64,000 nucleotides of DNA from Symsagittifera roscoffensis. Lineage: Eukaryota; Xenacoelomorpha; Acoela; Convolutidae. The position numbers and the translations under genes were made by a program. This document shows, piece after piece, positions 37,901 to 49,900 of the stretch; position 1 is the stretch's first letter; every line of letters begins with the position of its first letter. Below the pieces are notes generated by a model. The model saw only the letters and a program-made list of their open reading frames with translations, was not told the origin of the DNA and did no database searches. Location of the stretch: contig NC_087064.1 of NCBI RefSeq assembly GCF_963678635.1, forward strand, positions 49,583,346-49,647,345. The letters run 5' to 3'.

Positions 37901-40900
37901 TTTTTAACTAGCCATTTTTGAAGGAATTTTTTTATATCATTCAAAAGGTATTGTTGTCCTGAGCTTAAATTCGGGTATTGCAGCTATGAAGATAAAATAA
38001 AGTTAAACTGATTGAGCTAAAAACCACAATTGATATTCCACGTTAAAGTCGGAATAAACTACGTATTTGCTGAATAAGAGAGAAAGAATTTATTCCTCAT
38101 GATCTAAATCAGTTTAAAATCAACCTCGCGAAATTGTATAATATTTTTTAATTTTAATACTAAAATTTCTAGAAGCCATTCTTTACTATAAAATCAACCA
38201 TCAATTTTTTAAATCAAATTTTAATATTTGTCAAATTCGTTGACAGTTACATTACAAAAGATCAGCTTTCAATTCAGAAAATAATATTTTAATCCCAATC
38301 CATATTTTTGAATAATGAAGGGCTCTTATAAAGATAGTGATTTGCTGAGCTCTTCTACTTACTTTTGGATGTTCCTTCTGCATCTCACCCACTAGTCTGT
38401 CCACCCTGGTGGGGTTCGGGGGCAGTCGAGGGGGCTGATTGGGACGTCTGTTGTCACTTCGCATGTCATGCTCGGGGAAGAGGTGCGCCAATGATACCTC
38501 AGTCTAGCAAAGAATAGCAACAGTGTTATCATTATTCCAACAGAAAGTCGCAAACAATTCACGTTTTTCGCTGCAGCAAAAATTTCCCGTCAAAGTTTCA
38601 CTGATTCTTAAAAGTTATGCTTTTAAATTAAACAATATATCTTTGAAAAACGTTACCAATCCTGCTGTTAAACACCAATTGAATTTTAAAAAGATACTAT
38701 CCATCAAATGAAGAATTGAGTGGAAAAGAAGCGTTTCGACCATCAGAAGCAGTAATCTTCAAACGATGGTATAATTTTTAAAATATACCTATTCAAAGCC
38801 AGGGGCCTATTTTTCATCAGGTATGCAACTTTTTAAGGCTTATTCCCAGAACAAGCTCAGCCAAGTAATTAAGCATTTTAAAAGCGTGTCATTTGCTGAG
38901 TACAAGGGATACGTTGAAGACCCCTCCAGTCATAAAAATTAAATTTATCTATTCTGGTGGGAGGATAGAAATTTTGGCTAAAAATCGTTGTTCGCGCAAG
39001 TATTTAATCCTTTCGACTCAAAACCAGTTTTTACGAAGGAGCGACTTTCTCCAAAACAGCGTCAATTAGATTGTCAAAAGGCGAATGAACAAAACCAAAA
39101 ATCGTCGAATAGCAATTTTCAGGTGAAAGCATTTCTAAAAAATGAAATTATTAGGAAATCAATTTAAAAGTGTCGTAGCTCAAGCTAACGCTGCTGAACA
39201 TATTTGAAACACAGAAAGAAGAAACGGGATATACTTTTCCAACCAAATCCAATCACGGTATGGATTATTATCAAGTATTTTTAAGAAAATTGCTTCAAAA
39301 AAAAGTTTTTGAAAAACTATTTACAAAATTGCACTGGAGGAACGCCAACTAAGCTCTGTTCTCAAGCCTGCCAAAGCCGTGAGATAAAGAAGTCGGAACA
39401 ACTTTGCCTATATTTCGAGAAAATGGTTTACAAAGATCCAGAGAACAAAGAACATACTATAGACACATTAAATGATGAAAACACAGTTCACGGGCGTTGG
39501 GGTAGTGGATAGTAATTGTTCCGACTTTCGATACGAAAGTAACGGAATATTTGAGCTCGGGGTGGGTTTTTTTTCTTCAGACAAATTTTGACTTTTTAAC
39601 TAGCCATTTTTGACGGAATTTTTTTATATCATTGGAAAGCCATTGTTGTCCTGAACTTAAATTTGAAAAGATATTTCACCTGTGACCATTTTTCATAAAG
39701 TTATGAGGGTTTAAAGATTGCCATTTTGGACATTTTGACCAATTTGGGACAATTAACGCGCGATATAATTCGCGCTATTAACGCGTAAGCGCAGATTTAA
39801 TCCGTCTTATAAATCGTTCCAAATTGGTTGAACGAAGCTTATTTGCCATAATTGATTTGTTACAAGGAACGAAATCTATCTTTTTGTACTTTATATGGCG
39901 TGTGGGGGGATGATTTTCATAAAACATTTCAAATTTTGGAGAAAAAAAATTTTCATTTTATTTTATTTCATTTAATTTTTTATGTTATTACTGCTGCTCC
40001 ATAAACCTTAAAAGGCAGTCGGAACATTCAGGGCTTCGCCCTGATACGAGCAGTCTTGTTGTTCCGACTTTCGATACGAAAGTAACGGAATATTTGTGCT
40101 CGGGGTGGGTTTTTTTTTTTTCTTCAGACAAATTTCAACTTTTTAACTAGCCATTTTTGACGGAATTTTTTTTTATCATTCAAAAGGTATTGTTGTCCTG
40201 AGCTTAAATTTGAAAAGACATTTCACCTGTGATCATTTTTCGTAAAGTTATGAGGGTTTAAAGGTTGCCATTTTGACCAATTTCGGACAATTTACGCGCG
40301 AGATAATTCGAGCTATTAACGCGTAAGCGGAGATTTAATCCGTCTTAGAAATCGTTCCAAATTGGTTGAACGAAGCTTGTTAGCCATAATTGATTTGTTA
40401 CAAGGAACGAACTCTATCCTTTTGTACTTTATATGTCGTGTGGGGGGATGATTTTCATTAAAAAAATTTCAAATTTCAGAAAAAAAAAGTTCATTTTATT
40501 TTATTTCATTTAATTTTTTAAAGTTATTACTGCTCCATAAACCTTAAAAGGCAGTCGGAACATTCTGGGCTTCGCCCTCATACGAGCAGTTTTGTTGTTC
40601 CGACTTTCGATACGAAAGTAACGGAATATTTGCGCTCGGGGTGGGTTTTATTTTTTCTTCAGACAAATTTCGACTTTTTAACTAGCCATTTTTGAAGGAA
40701 TTTTTTTTTATCATTCAAAAGGTATTGTTGTCCTGAGCTTAAATTTGAAAAGATATTTCACCTGTGATCATTTTTCGTAAAGTTATGAGGGTTTAAAGGT
40801 TGCCATTTCGACCAATTTGGGACAATTTACGCGCGATATAATTCGAGCTATTAACGCGTAAGCGGAGATTTAATCCGTCTTATAAATCGTTCCAAATTGG

Positions 40901-43900
40901 TTGAACGAAGCTAATTTGCCATAATTGATTTGTTACAAGGAACGAAATCTATCTTTTTGTACTTTATATGGCGTGTGGGGGGATGATTTTCATAAAAAAT
41001 TTCAAATTTTGGAGAAAAAAAATTTTCATTTTATTTTATTTCATTTAAGTTTTTATGTTATTACTGCTGCTCCATAAACCTTAAAAGGCAGTCGGAACAT
41101 TCAGGGCTTCGCCCTGATACGAGCAGTCTTGTTGTTCCGACTTTCGATACAAAAGTAACGGAATATTTGTGCTCGGGGTGGGTTTTTTTTTTCTTCAGAC
41201 AAATTTCGACTTTTTAACTAGCCATTTTTGACGGAATTTTTTTTATCATTCAAAAGGTATTGTTGTCCTGAGCTTAAATTTGAAAAAATATTTCACCTGT
41301 GATCATTTTTCGTAAAGTTATGAGGGTTTAAAGGTTGCCATTTTGACCAATTTGGGACAATTTACGCGCGATATAATTCGAGCTATTAACGCGTAAGCGG
41401 AGATTTAATCCGTCTTAGAAATCGTTCCAAATTGGTTGAACGAAGCTTGTTTGCCATAATTGATTTGTTACAAGGAACGAACTCTATCCTTTTGTACTTT
41501 ATGTCGTGTGGGGGGATGATTTTCATTAAAAAAATTTCAAGTTTTAGAAAAAAAAATTTCATTTTATTTTATTTCATTTAATTTTTTTAAAGTTATTACT
41601 GCTCCATAAACCTTAAAAGGCAGTCGGAACATTCTGGGCTTCGCCCTCATACGAGCAGTCTTGTTGTTCCGACTTTCGATACGAAAGTAACGGAATATTT
41701 GTGCTCGGGGTGGGTTTTATTTTTTCTTCAGACAAATTTCGACTTTTTAACTAGCCATTTTTGAAGGAATTTGTTTATATCATTCAAAAGGTATTGTTGT
41801 CCTGAGCTTAAATTCGGGTATTGCAGCTATGAAGATAAAATAAAGTTAAACTGATTGAGCTAAAAACCACAATTGATATTCCACGTTAAAGTCGGAATAA
41901 ACTACGTATTTGCTGAATAAGAGAGAAAGAATTTATTCCTCATGATCTAAATCAGTTTAAAATCAACCTCGCGAAATTGTATAATATTTTTTAATTTTAA
42001 TACTAAAATTTCTAGAAGCCATTCTTTAATATAAAATCAACCATCAATTTTTTAAATCAAATTTTAATATTTGTCAAATTCGTTGACAGTTACATTACAA
42101 AAGATCAGCTTTCAATTCAGAAAATAATATTTTAATCCCAATCCATATTTTTGAATAATGAAGGGCTCTTATAAAGATAGTGATTTGCTGAGCTCTTCTA
42201 CTTACTTTTGGATGTTCCTTCTGCATCTCACCCACTAGTCTGTCCACCCTGGTGGGGTTCGGGGGCAGTCGAGGGGGCTGATTGGGACGTCTGTTGTCAC
42301 TTCGCATGTCATGCTTGGGGAAGAGGTGCGCCAATGATACCTCAGTCTAGCAAAGAATAGCAACAGTGTTATCATTATTCCAACAGAAAGTCGCAAACAA
42401 TTCACGTTTTTCGCTGCAGCAAAAATTTCCCCTCAAAGTTTCACTGATTCTTAAAAGTTATGCTTTTAAATTAAACAATATATCTTTGAAAAACGTTACC
42501 AATCCTGCTGTTAAACACCAATTGAATTTTAAAAAGATACTATCCATCAAATGAAGAATTGAGTGGAAAAGAAGCGTTTCGACCATCAGAAGCAGTAATC
42601 TTCAAACGATGGTATAATTTTTAAAATATACCTATTCAAAGCCAGGGGCCTATTTTTCATCAGGTATGCAACTTTTTAAGGCTTATTCCCAGAACAAGCT
42701 CAGCCAAGTAATTAAGCATTTTAAAAGCGTGTCATTTGCTGAGTACAAGGGATACGTTGAAGACCCCTCCAGTCATAAAAATTAAATTTATCTATTCTGG
42801 TGGGAGGATAGAAATTTTGGCTAAAAATCGTTGTTCGCGCAAGTATTTAATCCTTTCGACTCAAAACCAGTTTTTACGAAGGAGCGACTTTCTCCAAAAC
42901 AGCGTCAATTAGATTGTCAAAAGGCGAATGAACAAAACCAAAAATCGTCGAATAGCAATTTTCAGGTGAAAGCATTTCTAAAAAATGAAATTATTAGGAA
43001 ATCAATTTAAAAGTGTCGTAGCTCAAGCTAACGCTGCTGAACATATTTGAAACACAGAAAGAAGAAACGGGATATACTTTTCCAACCAAATCCAATCACG
43101 GTATGGATTATTATCAAGTATTTTTAAGAAAATTGCTTCAAAAAAAAGTTTTTGAAAAACTATTTACAAAATTGCACTGGAGGAACGCCAACTAAGCTCT
43201 GTTCTCAAGCCTGCAAAAGCCGTGAGATAAAGAAGTCGGAACAACTTTGCCTATATTTCGAGAAAATGGTTTACAAAGATCTAGAGAACAAAGAACATAC
43301 TATAGACACATTAAATGATGAAAACACAGTTCACGGGCGTTGGGGTAGTGGATAGTAATTGTTCCGACTTTCGATACGAAAGTAACGGAATATTTGAGCT
43401 CGGGGTGGGTTTTTTTTTCTTCAGACAAATTTCGACTTTTTAACTAGCCATTTTTGACGGAATTTTTTTTATATCATTGGAAAGCCATTGTTGTCCTGAA
43501 CTTAAATTTGAAAAGATATTTCACCTGTGACCATTTTTCATAAAGTTATGAGGGTTTAAAGATTGCCATTTTGGACACTTTGACCAATTTGGGACAATTA
43601 ACGCGCGATATAATTCGCGCTATTAACGCGTAAGCGCAGATTTAATCCGTCTTATAAATCGTTCCAAATTGGTTGAACGAAGCTTATTTGCCATAATTGA
43701 TTTGTTACAAGGAACGAAATCTATCTTTTTGTACTTTATAGGGCGTGTGGGGGGATGATTTTCATAAAACATTTCAAATTTTGGAGAAAAAAAATTTTCA
43801 TTTTATTTTATTTCATTTAATTTTTTATGTTATTACTGCTGCTCCATAAACCTTAAAAGGCAGTCGGAACATTCAGGGCTTCGCCCTGATACGAGCAGTC

Positions 43901-46900
43901 TTGTTGTTCCGACTTTCGATACGAAAGTAACGGAATATTTGTGCTCGGGGTGGGTTTTTTTTTTTCTTCAGACAAATTTCAACTTTTTAACTAGCCATTT
44001 TTGACGGAATTTTTTTTTATCATTCAAAAGGTATTGTTGTCCTGAGCTTAAATTTGAAAAGACATTTCACCTGTGATCATTTTTCGTAAATTTATGAGGG
44101 TTTAAAGGTTGCCATTTTGACCAATTTCGGACAATTTACGCGCGAGATAATTCGAGCTATTAACGCGTAAGCGGAGATTTAATCCGTCTTAGAAATCGTT
44201 CCAAATTGGTTGAACGAAGCTTGTTAGCCATAATTGATTTGTTACAAGGAACGAACTCTATCCTTTTGTACTTTATATGTCGTGTGGGGGGATGATTTTC
44301 ATTAAAAAAATTTCAAATTTCAGAAAAAAAAATTTCATTTTATTTTATTTCATTTAATTTTTTAAAGTTATTACTGCTCCATAAACCTTAAAAGGCAGTC
44401 GGAACATTCTGGGCTTCGCCCTCATACGAGCAGTCTTGTTGTTCCGACTTTCGATACGAAAGTAACGGAATATTTGTGCTCGGGGTGGGTTTTATTTTTT
44501 CTTCAGACAAATTTCGACTTTTTAACTAGCCATTTTTGAAGGAATTTTTTTTTATCATTCAAAAGGTATTGTTGTCCTGAGCTTAAATTTGAAAAGATAT
44601 TTCACCTGTGATCATTTTTCGTAAAGTTATGAGGGTTTAAAGGTTGCCATTTCGACCAATTTGGGACAATTTACGCGCGATATAATTCGAGCTATTAACG
44701 CGTAAGCGGAGATTTAATCCGTCTTATAAATCGTTCCAAATTGGTTGAACGAAGCTTATTTGCCATAATTGATTTGTTACAAGGAACGAAATCTATCTTT
44801 TTGTACTTTATATGGCGTGTGGGGGGATGATTTTCATAAAAAATTTCAAATTTTGGAGAAAAAAAATTTTCATTTTATTTTATTTCATTTAAGTTTTTAT
44901 GTTATTACTGCTGCTCGATAAACCTTAAAAGGCAGTCGGAACATTCAGGGCTTCGCCCTGATACGAGCAGTCTTGTTGTTCCGACTTTCGATACAAAAGT
45001 AACGGAATATTTGTGCTCGGGGTGGGTTTTTTTTTTCTTCAGACAAATTTCGACTTTTTAACTAGCCATTTTTGAAGGAATTTTTTATATCATTCAAAAA
45101 GGTATTGTTGTCCTGAGCTTAAATTTGAAAAGATATTTCACCTGTGATCATTTTTCGTAAAGTTATGAGGGTTTAAAGGTTGCCATTTTGACCAATTTGG
45201 GACAATTTACGCGCGATATAATTCGAGCTATTAACGCGTAAGCGGAGATTTAATCCGTCTTAGAAATCGTTCCAAATTGGTTGAACGAAGCTTGTTTGCC
45301 ATAATTGATTTGTTACAAGGAACGAACTCTATCCTTTTGTACTTTATATGTCGTGTGGGGGGATGATTTTCATAAAACATTTCAAATTTTGGAGAAAAAA
45401 AATTTTCATTTTATTTTATTTCATTTAATTTTTTATGTTATTACTGCTGCTCCATAAACCTTAAAAGGCAGTCGGAACATTCTGGGCTTCGCCCTCATAC
45501 GAGCAGTCTTGTTGTTCCGACTTTCGATACGAAAGTAACGGAATATTTGTGCTCGGGGTGGGTTTTATTTTTTCTTCAGACAAATTTCGACTTTTTAACT
45601 AGCCATTTTTGAAGGATTTTTTTTATATCATTCAAAAAGGTATTGTTGTCCTGAGCTTAAATTTGAAAAGATATTTCACCTGTGATCATTTTTCGTAAAG
45701 TTATGAGGGTTTAAAGGTTGCCATTTCGACCAATTTGGGACAATTTACGCGCGATATAATTCGAGCTATTAACGCGTAAGCGGAGATTTAATCCGTCTTA
45801 TAAATCGTTCCAAATTGGTTGAACGAAGCTTATTTGCCATAATTGATTTGTTACAAGGAACGAAATCTATTCTTTTGTACTTTATATGGCGTGTGGGGGG
45901 ATGATTTTCATAAAAAATTTCAAATTTTGGAGAAAAAAAATTTTCATTTTATTTTATTTCATTTAGGTTTTTATGTTATTACTGCTGATCCATAAACCTT
46001 AAAAGGCAGTCGGAACATTCAGGGCTTCGCCTTGATACGAGCAGTCTTGTTGTTCCGACTTTCGATACAAAAGTAACGGAATATTTGTGCTCGGGGTGGG
46101 TTTTTTTTTTCTTCAGACAAATTTCGACTTTTTAACTAGCCATTTTTGACGGAATTTTTTTTTATCATTCAAAAAGTATTGTTGTCCTGAGCTTAAATTT
46201 GAAAAGATATTTCACCTGTGATCATTTTTCGTAAAGTTATGAGGGTTTAAAGGTTGCCATTTTGACCAATTTGGGACAATTTACGCGCGATATAATTCGA
46301 GCTATTAACGCGTAAGCGGAGATTTAATCCGTCTTAGAAATCGGTCCAAATTGGTTGAACGAAGCTTGTTTGCCATAATTGATTTGTTACAAGGAACGAA
46401 CTCTATCCTTTTGTACTTTATATGTCGTGTGGGGGGATGATTTTCATTAAAAAAATTTCAAATTTTAGAAAAAAAAATTTCATTTTATTTTATTTCATTT
46501 AATTTTTTAAAGTTATTACTGCTCCATAAACCTTAAAAGGCAGTCGGAACATTCTGGGCTTCGCCCTCATACGAGCAGTCTTGTTGTTCCGACTTTCGAT
46601 ACGAAAGTAACGGAAAATTTGTGCTCGGGGTGGGTTTTATTTTTTCTTCAGACAAATTTCGACTTTTTAACTAGCCATTTTTGAAGGAATTTTTTTATAT
46701 CATTCAAAAGGTATTGTTGTCCTGAGCTTAAATTTGAAAAGATATTTCACCTGTGATCATTTTTCGTAAAGTTATGAGGGTTTAAAGGTTGCCATTTCGA
46801 CCAATTTGGGACAATTTACGCGCGATATAATTCGAGCTATTAACACGTAAGCGGAGATTTAATCCGTCTTATAAATCGTTCCAAATTGGTTGAACGAAGC

Positions 46901-49900
46901 TTATTTGCCATAATTGATTTGTTACAAGGAACGAAATCTATCTTTTTGTACTTTATATGGCGTGTGGGGGGATGATTTTCAAAAAAAAATTCAAATTTTG
47001 GAGAAAAAAAATTTTCATTTTATTTTATTTCATTTAAGTTTTTATGTTATTACTGCTGCTCCATAAACCTTAAAAGGCAGTCGGAACATTCAGGGCTTCG
47101 CCCTCATACGAGCAGTCTTGTTGTTCCGACTTTCGATACGAAAGTAACGGAATATTTGTGCTCGGGGTGGGTTTTTTTTTTCTTCAGACAAATTTCGACT
47201 TTTTAACTAGCCATTTTTGACGGAATTTTTTATATCATTCAAAAGGTATTGTTGTCCTGAGCTTAAATTTGAAAAGATATTTCACCTGTGATCATTTTTC
47301 GTAAAGTTATGAGGGTTTAAAGGTTGCCATTTTGACCAATTTGGGACAATTTACGCGCGATATAATTCGAGCTATTAACGCGTAAGCGGAGATTTAATCC
47401 GTCTTAGAAATCGTTCCAAATTGGTTGAACGAAGCTTATTTGCCATAATTGATTTGTTACAAGGAACGAACTCTATCCTTTTGTACTTTATATGTCGTGT
47501 GGGGGGATGATTTTCATTAAAAAAATTTCAAATTTTAGAAAAAAAAATTTCATTTTATTTTATTTCATTTAATTTTTTAAAGTTATTACTGCTCCATAAA
47601 CCTTAAAAGGCAGTCGGAACATTCAGGGCTTCGCCCTGATACGAGCAGTCTTGTTATGTTTTCTTTCTGAATGCTACAATCTCTTTGATGCTATCATTGC
47701 CAACTAGCGAAATGAATGATATTTACAGCAATCATCATAAAATTGCTCCAAAATTTGGATCCCTTAGGTTTAAACAATATAATTTACTACAATCCAATTA
47801 TTAAGAAAAATTGCTGACAGTATTGCAATATGAAACCTTTAATTTGCTCAGATCGTTGCCTTTCAAACATAGCCCGATTAAAATAGTCCATCCAGAAAAC
47901 TAATTCTTGAATCTGATATGATCATAAAATTAATATCCAAAACAGTAAACAAAATCGTCAAAAAACATTCAGAATCATGCAGAGATCACTGCTTGCCTGA
48001 GGTTTTTCCTCACTTTCATTCTGCATTGCACTTCGAGAGATAATTGTGGATCGCATGTTGTAATTTGAAAAAAAATTATGTGAGCAGAAACAGCATGACT
48101 CAACGTATCAATGAGCTCAAGGAAAATAGAGATGACTGACTTGTTTAACTTTGGAAATTTCCTATACCCAGGTTACTCACTAAAAATCACATTTATCTCA
48201 CAAACTGATCTCGCATTCAGTTTGGAAGAGAGACTTGACCTTAATGCTCCCAAAGAAAGTCCGAAGTGCTTTAACACCCACACGAAACCAATCGCTTCAC
48301 TTTTAAATGCCCGAAAGTCTACCCCATTGAATACTTTAGCACTCTGATGCATTCCAGTCGAGGCTTATTCATTCCTGAGATTGGATCAATAATCAAGCAA
48401 ATCATTTGAGCTCACTCCTAAGGGCCAGTTTCGACTCAACACTGACTCAAAGCCTCGACTTTGAATCGACAACCTCTCATTATGGTGTCCACTAATACGG
48501 AAGAAACGATATTAAGACACCATAGCAGTGATATTAAAAACATATCCCTGTTTGAATACTTGGGTTTTCACAAAAAACCGGCGACACTTCCAGAACTTTT
48601 GGACATGTCAGTTATTAGACAATGGTCCCCCTCTATCCAGAGGCAATCTTGGGGGAGGGGGGCAGTGTTAGATATTGAAGCAACGACGCAACAAACAACT
48701 TTCACCAAGAAAAAAACTCAAACTAAGGCAGCAAGCTTCAAGGCACTTAATTACTCTTTTAACATGTCAACATGTCTTCACAGCATTAATCGACTATAAA
48801 CAAAGCGCCCACAACAAAACAAACTACGAATTACAAAGAAAAAATACACGATCTTAAGCTGTTTAGTTTTTAAAAAAATCATGGTTGACACTTTTTTTGA
48901 TAATAATGCAACTTAAAAAAATTGGGGAAATTTTTTATCCCGCTGGGAAATCTATAAATTAATATCCACTTTCGAAAATAGAAATGTATCATGTGTTTTT
49001 CGCGCTATTTTGCGTTTGAAAATGGAGAATGTAACTAGTCGGCGTGTTAGCAAATGAATTTGAATTAAACTGAAAAAGAAATCAAAAGCCAAACCGCAAA
49101 GGTTTAAATTTGGAGTAAAATTTTTTTTATTCTGGAAAAAAAACTAGGCTGAAAAATCATTGAATTTTGAGCAATTTGGGTATTGAGTAAGTTGGGAAGA
49201 AGACAATTGGGAAGTTAGCAACTCGACCTATATTAGTACCGTCATTACGTTCATTATCATTTAGCGAGAAAAACCTTGAAACAATTTTTATTGCGAAAAC
49301 GATCACGGACTATACTGTACAACTTTCACATCAACCAGCTGATTTTGTAACAAGTGAAATTTGATCGCTGATGTATCAGGAAGAGAAAATAAATTTCGCA
49401 AAATTGAAGAAAAAATTTGAAAACAATAATTTCAATGACTTGCTAACACGAAATAACCGGGGCTTGATACAGATGCCAACTTGCTGTGTCACAAGCCAGA
49501 ATTGTTTTAGATGATATTAGCCTTCACTTCACTTTAAACACAGAGGCGCAGCTGAGCTTCTCATCAATTGCGATACATATACGGATGACTATAAGAATCA
49601 AACGAAAAAATTCAAAAAATCGTTTTTGTCAATAAAAACTGCAACAGAAGTCAAAATATCCTAAAAATTTGCCTGCACCATTAGAAACTCTACATGGAGC
49701 TTTGGGAAAACTATAGAGAGTCCAAGTTTTTTATAAAAAAAAGTCCTTTCTGCGGAACTAAGCAGACAAAAATAAGCAGACAGACAAATCTAAATTAGCC
49801 AAAAAATCTCAATTTGCAAAAAAAACAGGTCTCAACTGAAATCGAACTGCCGGGCTTTATTGTCTCAAGCATATGGATTACAGCAACTTGGAATAAAGTT

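Larger units (their letters stand above)
34129..47655. repeat. Triplicated 3.84-kb MEIOC segment
   Basis: Units start at TCGGGTATTGCAGCTATGAA, at 34129, 37971 and 41814 (offsets 3842 and 3843). Each holds, in order along the + strand, the complement of the 141-nt MEIOC exon, about 1 kb of unique intron and an array of 540-bp satellite units. Copies differ by scattered single bases and run lengths only. The join is inside a satellite unit (CTGAGCTTAAAT|TCGGG). The third copy has a longer array of eight satellite units. Confidence 0.95.

Noticed and set aside
35675-47655. CRISPR-like regular repetition
   Set aside because: Units are 540 bp, contiguous and without unique spacers, in a eukaryotic intron.
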